64,000 nucleotides of DNA, from positions 13,441,154-13,505,153 of the forward strand of contig NC_133299.1 of assembly GCF_005239225.2 (NCBI RefSeq), in the 5' to 3' direction. How positions within the stretch are numbered: the stretch's first letter is position 1; the number at the start of each line of letters is the position of its first letter. Shown here piece after piece: positions 36,069 to 48,591 of the stretch. Source of the stretch: Populus alba (lineage: Eukaryota; Streptophyta; Magnoliopsida; Malpighiales; Salicaceae). The translations under genes and the position numbers were made by a program. The notes beneath the pieces were generated by a model that worked only from the letters and a program-made list of their open reading frames with translations, was not told where the DNA came from and searched no databases.

Positions 36069-36783
36069 TGCCAAAAATGAAAACAACAAAACTAGTTGCA
36101 TATGTTTGGGCCCCAACAACAGCCAAGGTAGATTTTCTCTCTAATTTGTTCGTTAAATGTCGCTATTTCCTGAGTTGGTTTTGTTGTTGGGTCAATGGGG
36201 GAAACAAACTGATGTCTTTCTATCATCATGTACTTTCTTCTGGTGAAATTATCAGAAATGCAATCTGTCAGTGTGTGTTATGGATGCTTGTTCTTATCTT
36301 ATGCTTTCAAATTGGATTTTGGGGAGCGGATAAAAAATATTCAGGTGAGAAATTTACCTCTGCTTTCTTTCTTGCTCGCTTTTTTTTTCTCGCCAATGAA
36401 TGAAAAACCTATGCTGTACATATCTTGTTCGGTCATGAAATTTGTGATGTGTGGGTTAGGTGGCGGGCGCAACTTGATTGAGCTACATATCTTTGAGCAA
36501 GCTTGGCATCACGAATGAAACAGCGCTTGCGGATTGAAGGGTGGTCGACACACAACACAAGTTGCTGGTTTGTTCAGATTTCTCGAGTTCTTGAGTTTCT
36601 GCGGTAACTTTTTTGTTTTTTTTTTTTTTGTTTTTTGTTGCATTAGAACAAAATGAGTGATCACTTCATGATTTAAAAATATGGTAAGTGGAGTAGTTTA
36701 GGATCGAGTTTTTCTTGTTCCAACCTGTGCCTATGGATAGGTATGTTTGTCGCGTCCCTCTATTCTGGAGTGTTGCCTTTCTA
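36069..36783 (+). other. CDC20 3' flank, probable 3' UTR
   Basis: No separate gene. GTAGAT at 36128 and TTAGGTGG near 36456 could be splice sites of a 3' UTR intron, but this is speculative. A T tract lies near 36609-36640. Confidence 0.35.
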
Positions 36784-36885
36784 GGTTATATGTGGACACT
36801 GACTCCAATATAAAAACTAGTGTTTTTATATGTGGGGGGTTATATGTGGACACCCTGACTCCAATATGAAAACTAGTGTTTTTTT
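36784..36885. repeat. 54-bp tandem duplication
   Basis: GGTTATATGTGGACAC...GACTCCAATAT(A/G)(A)AAACTAGTG occurs twice in a row (36784-36837 and 36838-36885) with minor changes. It is non-coding, about 0.7 kb downstream of CDC20. Confidence 0.85.
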
Positions 36886-37329
36886 GTACACCGTTTAGGT
36901 CATCGTTGAAAATTATGCCGAACAAATCTTTAGATGTTTAGAGCATGTTTACTGTGTGTCCTCCTATTATGTCCTACTATTATGTTTATTCATTAAATCG
37001 GAATAATTTAATTAAAAAATAATAATGATAAATAAAAAAATTAAAAAATTAAGATATAAGTATATATTAAGATTTTTTTTTTAAAAAAAAAAAAATTTAT
37101 ACATGTTATTTAATTAAATAAATCGAATAATTGTTTGTACTAATAAAAGCAAAAAAAATATCATTAACGATAACAAAATACTGAACTAGAAGAATCAAGA
37201 AATAGAAGTGGATAATTAAATCTAAATAATATAGATCATGTATCCAGTTATGTTTAATTATTTTTTTATTAAAATTAAATTTTTATTTAATTAGATGATA
37301 ATATAAATAAATACACATATGAAAGCGAT

Positions 37330-38648
37330 TGAATTATATTTAATAAAATCTAAATATTTATAAAGAGATTTTTGGCATAATTAAATTTTAATATTATTTT
37401 TTATACTTGATCAAGTAAAAATGATTCCAAAAAAACTTTATCTTCAGTTAAATATTTAACCAATAATAATTTTTTTTTTTGAAAATACTTTAAAATCTTA
37501 TCATATGGTTGAATATTTTTGTTTGTAATCATTATATACAATTATATAATTTTTCTTACTAAGAATATTAAATATTTATATATATAATAAATAATCTCAA
37601 ATTATATAGGAATTACTTTTATTCTTGTTACCATTAAATATTGTATATAGACGCTACAATACCATCTTGATAACTAGAAAGTTTTTAAATTTTATATTAC
37701 ATACAATTTTTATAAAAAGATATATTCATTGGTTGATAAGTCTAAATAATTAAAATAACCTTTTAATTAAAATTCTTATTATCAGAAATATTTTTAATAT
37801 CTAGATTACACCTTTAAAATTTTTAATATTTATACTCATTACAAAATTATTACAATTAACTATACATAAAAATTCAAAAATACCCTCAAAGCAAGCCTAA
37901 GTTATTTTTTATTCCAATGGTTGATTAATAATTAGATTGTGCAAAAATAATTGAAACCTCAAAAAAGCTTCTAGCAATTAACTATTTGATTTTTTATTTT
38001 TAAGGGCAATATTTCACTGCTCTATAAAATATGAAAAGAGCTTTTTACCCTGTTATTAAAAACAAAAATGATAAATAGATCACATGAAAAAGTTTATTTT
38101 ACCTCTGAACTTAATCTTTTAAATGAATTTGATGAAGAAAAAATTTATCAATTTACTATTATTATTTTATAAATAATCTATGTTAGAGCTTTATAAAATT
38201 TAACTCATGCCGTATATATTTATTTAATATGAAGGGCCATGCATCTCTATTTTTAAGATTCAAGGTAGTGCCCACCAAAAATGAAATTAGTCAGATTATC
38301 TCTGCACAATATCGCATGGTAGTTTTTAAAAATTAATATTTAAGAAGATTGAAAGATTCAAATTTTAAAGAAGAAAATGTGTTTCTTAAGTTGAAGTTTC
38401 CATTCTTTATTTATGTGTTTTTTTGTTTTGATGACAAATATTGTTTTTTATTAACAATATCTTTTTTAAAATAAAAATCCAAGACAATTAAAATCAATAT
38501 TCACAAAAAATATCAATAATTTAAACCAAGGAGTGAGAAAATTATTTCTAGAGGCAAAACTCATATTTTTCTTATTAATTGTTTTTAGATGAAAATACAC
38601 TTGTTTTATTAGCAACATTTTTTTAAACAAAAACTTATCATAATCTAA
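37330..38648. repeat. 1.3-kb direct repeat, right copy
   Basis: Counterpart of 31541-32830 in the same orientation, with the same landmarks in the same order (TATTTATAAAGAGATTTTTG near 37353 through TCATAATCTAAA near 38648). Small indels separate the copies, for example extra bases near 37570 and 37638. The sequence diverges abruptly at both ends. The AT-rich stretch 36900-37330 to its left holds no gene. Confidence 0.85.
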
Positions 38649-39851
38649 ACTTATCAATGTTTTTTAATCATTGATCTATCTAACCCTTTGATAAACTATC
38701 TAACCCCTGAGTGTTGTGTCTATAAATAAATATTACTTCTATAAACATCATCGATTCTGTTTCATTGCTATTCTAGTAGCAACATATAACCAATAAGGTT
38801 ATGTTTTATATGATATAGCCAAATCCAATTACAATTAGGTATAACAATGTGTCAGGTTCAAGTGGATTGGGTTTGGCCAACACCTAGCCTTAACCTTGCT
38901 GGGTATGATACTAGCCAGACTCTACAATGATTGAGCCTAGTAGTGTGTCAGGTCAAGGTGGCTTGGCGACTAGACCCAAAAGATGATTGGGTCTTTGGCA
39001 TTGCTAGATCTCGTCGTTGTTGTCAAGTCTAGTAGCTTAGCTTGGCATTGCTAGGCCAATTAGATGGGCTTGGTGTGCGACTCATGAGGATGTCGATCTC
39101 GGTCATGGTCGGATTCGTTGCACCCATGGATTCAAACATAATACATGAATCTAATGTCATCAATTTTATAGATTTTTATATTAGATCATAGATGAATTAT
39201 TTCTCAACAAATAGATGAATTAAACAAGTCTATATTCCACCAACACCATTAGATGTAATAAAGTCTCTCATGACTTGAAATGTCTTTATTTTTTAGCCGG
39301 ATAAAATGCAAATATAACTCACAATACAACTCTAAATATCACAAAGGAAAAATTATACTCCAGCCCTTCCTCTCCACAAAAAAAAAAAAAAAAAAGACTC
39401 ATAGGCTATAATACACCAAGAATCCTTCAAAAAAAGAATTCATAATTTTTATTCTCTATTGCATGCATCTTTGAAATCATATCTATATAGAATATTATTG
39501 TATTTCTCTTTTAAAAAAATTATTTATTTAAGTATTTGAGAGTCCTTATATCCATCAAAAGTGATTTTTTACATGTATTAGTCACAAACCATATTGACCT
39601 ACCAAACATTAAGTACAAACTATTAACTATTAACTCCCTTAATTATAGATTAATTAACTAATTATCTAATACGAAAGTTTTATTAATGAACCACTTGGAT
39701 GTTTAGGACTCATCAAACAACATGAATGACTGCCGCCACCATTATTAGCTCTTAAGAGAAGAAGGTTACATAACCAAAGCAAATACATACATGGAATATG
39801 CTTTCAAATATGGAAAGTATTACAAAGGCTAGTTCTTGCCTAACTTCTCCC
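38649..39851. other. Intergenic, no gene
   Basis: A GC-richer patch at 38830-39130 has recurring TTGGCATTGCTAG and GGTCTAG/GGCTTGG-type words, suggesting an old repeat. No open frame resembles a known protein. The right end is the 3' flank of the GST relic. Confidence 0.4.
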
Positions 39852-39867
39852 TAGCAACTTGTCGTAG

Positions 39868-40925
39868 TCAGGAATAGCAACTTGTCGTAGTCAGGAATAG
39901 CAACTTGTCGTAGTCAGGAATGTTCTCTTTAATCACAGGAACTTCAATGAAGTTCTTAGCCCAAGCATGTAATTTAGGTAACGTGCTTGGTTCCAGCACT
40001 TTTACACCCACTGCTTCTTCCAACGCCGGCAACCAGTAAGCACATGGTCCATATGAGATGTCTACTATATATTGTCGCCCCCAAAAAACTTCTTGTCTCC
40101 GAGGGCTTGATCTTCTAGGATTTTCAGGACTTCCACTATTTTTTTTGCTGCCTTCTCCTTTTCTTCTTCAATTGCTACGTATAACGCTCCAATAGCATCG
40201 ACACACTGAATTATAAGGGGGGGGGGGGGGGGAAAAAGGTCATGGAGGCATTTCTTAGACAAAAATAAATGATTGAGTGCAAATTTCTAATTCTGTGGAC
40301 ATTTCCAAGAGAAAATAGTGAAAAAAATATATTAATTTAAACATTTTTAAGAAAGATTTTACAAAACGATATGAATGGTTAAGAAAATATGTTATTTTTT
40401 ATGTCTTTTACTGTCAAACTTTAAAATCATTAAAAGAAATCATTAAATTTTTCTACATATACCATGTCAATGTGGGGAATAAGCTTCTAAGATCATTAAA
40501 AAAAAAATTAAAAAAAAGAAGAAGAAAAGGATAGGACTGCCCCCAAAATATTGTTAGGCCTTATGAACACTGTAGCACAGTGTGTGTATCTATGTTGCAT
40601 AACGGGAATTGTTTACCTTAGTGGCTCTGTATTGGATCCAAAATCGAGCCATGGCTCTGTCGTAAGGATCTCTTGGCAGCAAGGGATTCTCTGGCCATGT
40701 TTCTTCAATGTATTCTAGAATGACAAGAGACTCAGCAATTGGCTTGCCATCATGAACAAGGACTGGGATCTTTTTATAAATTGGATTGTATTTCAATAGC
40801 AATTCACTCTTGTTAAGAAGGTCTTCTTCTATGTATTCATACTCCACACCTTTTAGTTTCAGAGCCCAGATAACTCTGCAGCTAAAAGGGCTGGACCAGA
40901 CACCATGTAGCTTCACTTCTGCCAT
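39868..40925 (-). pseudogene. Tau-class glutathione S-transferase, disrupted second exon
   Basis: Exon 1 (40925-40617) is intact. It gives 103 residues beginning [20 protein letters not shown], with the tau catalytic Ser region (SSPFS), [15 protein letters not shown] for glutathione binding, and [20 protein letters not shown]. The single intron sits where tau GSTs have it and carries a 16-G tract (40217-40232). Exon 2 starts at 40205 with CVDAIGALYVAIEEEKEKAA and reads to KKFFGGDNI, then hits TAG at 40067-40065. Homology continues in another frame as VDISYGPCAYWLPALEEAVG and on to ENIPDYDKLL. The family normally has a few residues between GGDNI and VDI, so a small deletion is likely. At the C terminus a 23-bp unit is present three times (39852-39920), changing the tail and giving a stop at 39870-39868. 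An assembly error cannot be excluded. Confidence 0.8.
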
Positions 40926-41583
40926 TGTTGCGGTGAGCTGAAGAACTCTAGATTGCAGGGTACAAGTCGTTTTATAGTGATTTTTGGCTTGGGCAATAAG
41001 ATTGGGTTTGCAGAAATTTGGATACAAGGAGCATTTTTTATGTTCTTTTTCCCTTGACGAAGCCAACAACTTTGGATTTTTATTTATTAAAATACAATCT
41101 GGATATTGCTTTGGTCAAGATGCCAGGATACACTGCTGTGCCACGTCGTTTTATAATCTATAATGACTCTTGCTTGGGCAAGGGGAAGGCCAAAATGGCC
41201 GCCGTTGGAGGGTTTTTTTTTTCTACGATACAGTTGTGACAGTTGTAGCTATTGAATTTGAATAGACTTCCATGGCTGTATTTCTTATAACAAAACTATG
41301 GATTTTGCATAACCCAAATCTCATTAAATTAGAATAAAAATATCAAAAAATCTTTCTGCTTCAGTTCTTACAGGCCCAAGGATGATCAAGTCGGTAACAG
41401 TAGATCTCTTCTATTTATTTTTTTTCCCGCAACTAAACAACTAGCCTTATAGACCAATGGGTTTTATCTGGATTTTGCAAAACTCCAGGTATTATCAAAT
41501 AAAAAATCCGAGGTGCTCTCAATGCACAAGAAGAACCACTGAAAAATTCCATAGAAAATAGTTCAGCTGAAGAGAAACAATAA
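40926..41583. other. Intergenic between the GST relic and SCO1 gene
   Basis: Probable upstream region of the GST copy and 3' flank of the SCO1-like gene. No further gene is seen. Confidence 0.4.
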
Positions 41584-44509
41584 CTAAGCTTTTGCTTTTA
41601 TGGACTTGTACTGCTTCATCTCCTTAATAACACCATCTGCAAGAGCATCAGCATCGTTGTTCTTCCCAAAGAATTTCACTAGTTCCATGTTAGGGTCCAT
41701 CAAGTATCTGCACAAGATTATGGAGATATTGTTAACAAACAGAAATTTAAAAACAAAGGTTGAAAACACAGCCCCCCTCTAATGTTGAAAATGTTATATG
41801 TTACATAAGCTCCATTAATTATCTGTCTTAAGTCTCCACTAGGAGTAGACATTATTCTTGTCATACTCGAACCACCAAAGAAGTAGAGAGTTTAAGAGAT
41901 GGAAAGTTAATTTGAAAGTTTGAAGTTCACGGAAAGGGAGTTCAATTAACACTAAGCATGCCCATAAGAAATATTTACGTGATTATGGAGTGATCCACAA
42001 GGTAATCCGAATCTTCTTCAGATGTCTTCATATAATAGATCCTGTATGCACGAGCAGTTTTCTTTATCTCTTCTAGGCTGCCTGTTAACCCAATTAGTTT
42101 TGGATGGAACTCTGTAATGGAGGAAAAGATAAAAAATCTCTAATTAAATTACAAGTGGAACATGGGAATAAATTAAAATTGTAATCCAAATGTGTATAGA
42201 AGCACCTTTGACATATTCGCGAACTTGCTCAACATTATCTCTCTCAGGATCCACAGTTATGAATACAGGCACAATATCAAACCCTGCCTTCTCCTCTGCA
42301 AGCATTGAGCAAATAGTTCAAAACCACATCATGTAATAACTAAGGCTGACGCTTAACGAAAGGGAAAAAAAGGCTGACAGAAATTGCATCTGTACAAATA
42401 TGCGTGCAATATATTTATAAAAGGAGTCATGCGGCTGAAAATCCAGCACTTGCTGGTATTGGTACTTGTTCCATGTACATTGATGTTTGACCAAATCCTG
42501 ACACAAAAATCTCACATGGTTGAAAAGAAACACAGGAGACAAGTTAATCTGTCCAGAATCAATATTACCGGTTTATTTTTGCAATGAGCTAGAATTCTCC
42601 CACCCTTCATCCTTACCCAAATTTCCATGATATTAAGACAAGAGTGTACAAGATATCCATATTGACATTATGCCGTAGCAGTATCAATTCCAGCAATTAG
42701 AGAACAGTTCATAAACTTTTGAAATATTATGACCTATGAGCAATAGACAGCACATAATAAAGGATTTCAGTAAATACTCGAAATAATTAGTTGAATAAAC
42801 AAAATCTCCAATACATCTCAGCTATGACAATAACTTGTTCTAATACAGTACTCTGGCTTCTGATAATCCTAGAATCAGATGACTAGAGCATTTTTCATCC
42901 AAATAAATCAGTGTTTCTCTATTATAAAAACTTGTATCTGTGTTAGTAATTAACTAATTACAAACAATAAGTTCCTGTCAAATGAAAATATCAGCAACTC
43001 ACTTATTTTATCAATTGCAGCAGCTAGCTTTTGCAGCTCATCCGGGCAAATATCAGGGCAATGAGTAAAACCAAAATATATCATTGTCCATTTCCCCATA
43101 AAGTCTTTCTCGGAAACAGGCTTTCCATCATGATCAATAAGATTAAATGGGCCTCCAATCTCTGGTTTTCCCATAGATGGTCCCACTTTCACAATTGCAG
43201 AAGTTTTATTTATAGCTGCACACACAAAATTATCAACACAAAATATACAAACCATACAATCTAATACTTAAAATTGTCAAGTTCAATTACCCTTTAAAGC
43301 AAGTTATCAATCTATTCAAGAGAAACTTGAATGAAAATTTTGAATAATATTGACAGAAGCGGTTAACTTATATTCTTCCTTTCCTCCATATCAACCTGAT
43401 ACTATACAAATCAAACATGAAGATTCTGTCTTGTGCAAAGTGCAAACATAAGGTGCGTACTACAATCCACAGAGTGAACCAGAGTGATAGAATAGCTAGC
43501 TTATAACAGGCCCCATGATTTAAAATTCAACCAGATATAGAAAAGAAAAGAAAAAAAGGAAAGATAACAAGCTGTTAATCCCTCAAATAATCACGCAAAC
43601 ACACCAACTTGTCTTGGACAGGGATTTAACACAGCAGTATCCATTTATCTCCTACTTAAAGCGCTAAACTAGGGATGTGAACTCAGGGGAAAATTACTAT
43701 AGTTTTTTACAAATAATTGTACATTATATTTCACTTAATACAATTTTCAAAGCAGAGAGGAGAAGCTACTACATGTACTTCTTACAATTGATTAGTTATT
43801 TAATTTCCAAACTGATTAGTTATTATTTACTTAAGAAATCAACAAACATCAAACTCACCATAGAAATCATCTACCTTCAATACGTTGCTTCTTCATCCTG
43901 TCATAGTACCAAATTAATCCAGCTCCAGTAGCCGCCAGAAACAGAAAACTCAACCATGAAATAGGCTGCAAAAGATAATTAATTCCATAATAATAACAAT
44001 AATGAGTCAAATTATATTATAAAAGCTGACGAAACAAAACCCTAATTTAATATAGAAATTAAAAAAAAAAAAAAATACCCCGCGCCGCACTGTTCTTCTA
44101 GCATTATTTGTATCATCTTGATGATTTGAATCCCCAGACTTTTCACTTCCATCAGATTTAGCCTCTTCAGTGTTTTTCGAAGTCTCTGAATCAACAACAG
44201 TAGTGGTAGTAGGAATTGAAGTGCTAAACAGAAACCTTTGAGTAATCTGTGGAAGCGACTGGATTCCTCCACCGAGAGCTAAAACCTAAAATAGAAAAGA
44301 TAAGAGATCAAATTCCTGAGTCAGTAAAACTGAAATTGAAAATTCATGAAAAGACTCAACGAACGAACCGATCGAGGAAGAGGTGAAGGTGGATTTGAAG
44401 ATGTGGTGGTGGTGGTGGTGGTGGTGCAGTGAGAGAGGTAGCGAGAAGTGAGACATCGGTAGGTGTGGCGCAGGTGGTTTGCTTTTCTTGATAGAGCAGT
44501 AGTTGCCAT
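41584..44509 (-). CDS. HCC1: SCO1/HCC1-type mitochondrial copper chaperone for cytochrome c oxidase
   Basis: Seven exons (5' to 3'): 44509-44369, 44285-44079, 43965-43875, 43215-43003, 42295-42206, 42111-41979 and 41707-41584, totalling 999 nt or 332 residues. The Arg/Ser/Thr-rich N terminus looks like a mitochondrial presequence. One membrane span is at about 118-137 ([20 protein letters not shown]). The thioredoxin-like SCO domain follows, with copper ligands Cys199 and Cys203 in [11 protein letters not shown] and His288 in YLVDHSI. It also has [10 protein letters not shown] and [17 protein letters not shown]1 proteins deliver copper to the CuA site of COX2 at the inner membrane. Length agrees with Arabidopsis HCC1 (about 334). 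Eight consecutive Thr codons in the presequence come from an ACC microsatellite (44403-44426). Introns are GT-AG. Confidence 0.95.
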
Positions 44510-47500
44510 TGAAAATTGTTTGAGCTCGTCTTTGCTTCTTTCTTTCTTTCTTTCTGGTGCGGCGTCTTGGAGTTTATTTGTAAGTCCCGTACTAGTTTTT
44601 TTAAAACCGCAGTGTGAGCTGGAATTGTTTAACAACCCGTTCCTACGGTTGTTAAAATCTCGAATTCATTTATATAATCATATACATATCCAAAATTCAT
44701 TTAAAAATTTAAAAATAGATAAAATTAAATTAAAATTGTTTTAATGGGTTAAAACTCGTGATTACAATATTGGTTTTACATTTTCATAAGAAATATAATA
44801 TTACCATTCAAAGTATGGCCTAACAATCTTGTTTGATATGATTACGAGCTTATTTGAATTAATTCTTAATTGTTTCTTTTGACAACAGGCTTGATATGGA
44901 ATGAGAATATGATATAAATTTTGTATTTTATTTATAATTTTATAATTTATTTTTTATAATCTAAATTTATATTGTAGTTTTCCTATCATGTTAAAAATGT
45001 GTTTATAATAACCTTGCTCGTAGCTTATGCAGCGGGTAGAGCAGACGTTTTTCTTAACATCACCAAAAAATAATAAGTAGTTATCATTAATGTATTTTTA
45101 GCAAAAAAAAAAAATCATTGTGAACTCAATATAATGGATTATACATGCCAATAAATATGAAAAAAACAATTGTGAACACTAACCAAACAAAATATTAAGT
45201 TGGGACATATATATGTTAAGATATTTGATTTAAGGTGTCCTGAGTCAATCTAGATCAACTTTTTATTAAAATAAAAACATTTCAATTTTTTTTTTCTTAT
45301 TGTTGACCTAATAAGGTGTGGGCAAGTTAATTAAGTCATCAAAAACTTTACTAGATCAAACAAATTTTATCAGGGTAATATTTTGTTTGATTTAACTAAA
45401 AACCTAACTTGGATCAGGCTTCAAGTTCTGGGTTTTTTAAGTCAACCCATTAATCCTTGTTTAACAACTATAACTTACCTCTTAAAGATATGGTTTGTGT
45501 GGCCTTACAATAAATTTTCTTATAAAAAATACCTATTTTTAAAAAAATGATATCCAAAACTTATAAGTTGTCGAGACCCTAAATATAATTGATGTGAAAT
45601 ATTAGTATCATTATAGTATCTAGCGGCTCAAAAGTTATCAGCACTTCACATTCACACATAAAATGAACAAAGTCAATGATGATATTAACCCAAACCCGTT
45701 ACATGACCGATTGTAGACCTATTATTTCACTTTTAGATAGGGATAATAATGAGCACTCACGGCTTGGATTTATTAATATCCATATCATATTCATGACTCA
45801 TCAGATAATAAATTTAGGTATTCATAAACTATTAATTCGGGTTTCAAGTATCTATATAGATATTCATTATCTATCAAAAGAAAATCTAAATGTTCTATAA
45901 ATATATTTTATATAATATAAATATATATTTAGGGTTGGGTTTAGATAGATTTCAATTCAGGTTAGACAATATTCATATCCTATTTAATACCTAATGAGTA
46001 GAGTAATTATTCAAAAAATACATATTCAAGTTGGGTCAAAATTAATATATATCAAGTTCAAATTAAATTGGCATCCTCCATTTCAACTCATGATAGATTT
46101 TGTCATGAAAGAAACATCTTATATTAAAAACTTTTAAGTTATTTAAATCCTAGACTCATAATCCATTTAGATATTGATGTCATTAGCTGTAGGTATTATT
46201 GAAAGGATTAGAATGTTAAAGGATACATAAATACATTTTATTGAAAACACCTTCAAGTTTATAAAAATTTACGATAATTTTAATGCAAAGGATATAATTA
46301 ATAATATTTAGAACTTTCACAGCCTGGTTGAGAAACAAATTTGGAGTTGATTAAAATTCAGGTTATAATTGAGATTTTGATTTTTTTTTTTTTTTAGAAA
46401 TAACTTCAATGTTTGATTGGATCTATTATGAGCTTGTTTGGCTAAGTGTTTACAGTAACGTTTATTATTTAACAGTTGCAATATATCATATGATTAAAAA
46501 ATTTACCGTAATTTTTACGTATGGGCTATACCATTATCTACATTGAAAACTCTGTTTTATTAAAGTTAAAATTGCATGCTGCTCGTTGTCTTTCTGTAAC
46601 ACAGCCTTTCTCTATGTTGATGACAACCTTACACCTGAAATACTAATTTTCAATATATTGCAAGGTTAAAAGAACTATTGTGTCAAAAGAAAGGGAATTT
46701 TAACCCCAAAAGCTTAACCGATATTGTAATTACTAGCTAATCTAAAAAAAAAAAAAAGATTGTAATTACCAAGTTACTAATGATAAACATTACGAAGAAT
46801 AACAAGAAAAAACGTATAGAATCGGACCTGTCATTGGGTATTTCTTGAAGTTCTTTCTGATTAAAGCTTCTTAATACTCATCAATTTATTTTTATTTTTC
46901 TAATTAGATGTTTTTTCTACTCTTTATCATTCAGATTTCGAATTTTAAAAATCATTTTTAATGAAAATAAAGGAGACATCTTTTTCCTCACCGTTCATTT
47001 GCCCTGTTTTTTCACCTATGCTTTTTCGTTGATAATAGGACTGGCCCAACAAATACAACAAATTTAGTCCAGTCCAACATACCAGATAGTGAGACCTAGA
47101 GCCTTCCAGCAAGAATAGTCAAGACAAGTACTGTAAATCAGAACATTAACATTAACAAATAATAATAATAAAAAAAAAACTAAAAATATGTGTTTTTATT
47201 TTGCATTTATTTATAAAATATTATTTTTTTAAAAAAAAAATTTTTATTTTTTTATTTGTTCTTTATTTTTTTTTAATTTCATTATTTGATTCATTGAAGA
47301 TTGAGTTTTATAGGATTAACTTGGCCTCGTGAATCCGTATTATAAACTTAAGGAATTAACCCGGTTAGCTTGGTTTTATAGATTAATATGGTTGAATCAA
47401 ATTTTCATGCTCTTATTTTTAATTAGTATTATTTTTAATTTTATTATTTAATATTAAATTTAATAGAAATTAGGTTACATAATTTGTTTTGATTTACTTT

Positions 47501-48591
47501 TTATAAGGTTATTCTAGTTTCATAAATAATCACGTGTTTAGCGAGTTAATCCAAATAAATTTAGATTGTTTCATTATGTTTTGTTTTTACATTAATTTTT
47601 TCTAATTTTATCATTCAATAATAATTTTATTAGAAATTAAATTTTATAATTTATTTTCTATAAAGTTAACTTAGTATTATTACAAGAGTAGCAAGTCCGG
47701 AAAATTAACCAAGTTAACTCAAATTATTTTTTCTTTTTACTTTTTATAAGATTATTTTCTATAAAATTATCCAAGTTTCAAATCCAAATCACAAAATTAC
47801 TTGCTATAAAATTATCTTAATCACAAAATTATAATACAAGTCATAAGTTAACTCATATTATTTTTTAATTAATTTTTATCAACATCAAATTAATTAAAAA
47901 TTAAAATTTTATTTTAATAGAATTTATATGAGTTTATTCACACTAACCCAAATCAATAAAATATATTGATATTTCAATATTAAAAAAAAAAACCTTAATT
48001 TTTTTACAAATCAAACTATATATTTTTTTAATCATGATCAAGTCATTTCAAGTAATTAATATGTACAGAGTTTAAAAAAATATTCTACTATAAAAATATT
48101 AACAGCACCTAATCTGCCCACAGCACAACGCGGATCAAGTATCTACTCCTATGTGATTTCATATGTCATGCCGTCTGTAGTTTATCTGCAAACTTGAATA
48201 ACACGTCCCCGATAACTTAAATTAAAAGATTAATTGTATCGGCAAACTTGGTTAGCACGCAGCGGTTCTGTTCCGGTAGTCCTCACGACTGTTATTATAT
48301 AGCCGGGCATTATTCCATAGTCAACAGGTACACCCCCATAAATTTAATTACATAGATCACCCAGGTATCAACGTCACCCTAATTATGCTATGTCGTCAGC
48401 AGTGTCATAGATGCCAGGAACTAACATCAATGAAATGAAGAAAGAAAGTGTCTTGAAACAGCAACATACAGCTGAAAACCCACTTCCGCACTACTGCTGG
48501 TTCTTAAAAGACTGCACAGAACATAACATGCACGGTCAGCAGCACTCCGTAGAAGATAACACAGCTCTTCTGATATTAAATTAAGTATATA
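44510..48591. other. Long intergenic region with decayed repeats, no gene supported
   Basis: The first ~100 bp is the SCO1-like promoter. From 44.7 to 48.1 kb the DNA is AT-rich and resembles old repeats. The stretch 47250-47950 shares words (GGTTAAC.., TTGATTCA, GTTAATCC-like) with 3849-5524. Short open frames near 45676-45900 show no family signature. At 48100-48420 the composition becomes less AT-rich and is unexplained. Confidence 0.4.

Noticed and set aside
31541..38648. The pair of 1.3-kb repeats as LTRs of one retrotransposon carrying CDC20
   Set aside because: No TG...CA ends, primer-binding site, polypurine tract or pol sequence, and CDC20 retains introns and its own promoter.
44463..44744. 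Plus-strand open frame across the SCO1 start
   Set aside because: Shadow of the SCO1 first exon and 5' flank; no domain and no promoter on that strand.
45000..45070. tRNA-like words (GCTTATGCAGCGGGTAGAGCAG)
   Set aside because: No cloverleaf with paired acceptor and T arms could be built; no B box at the right distance.
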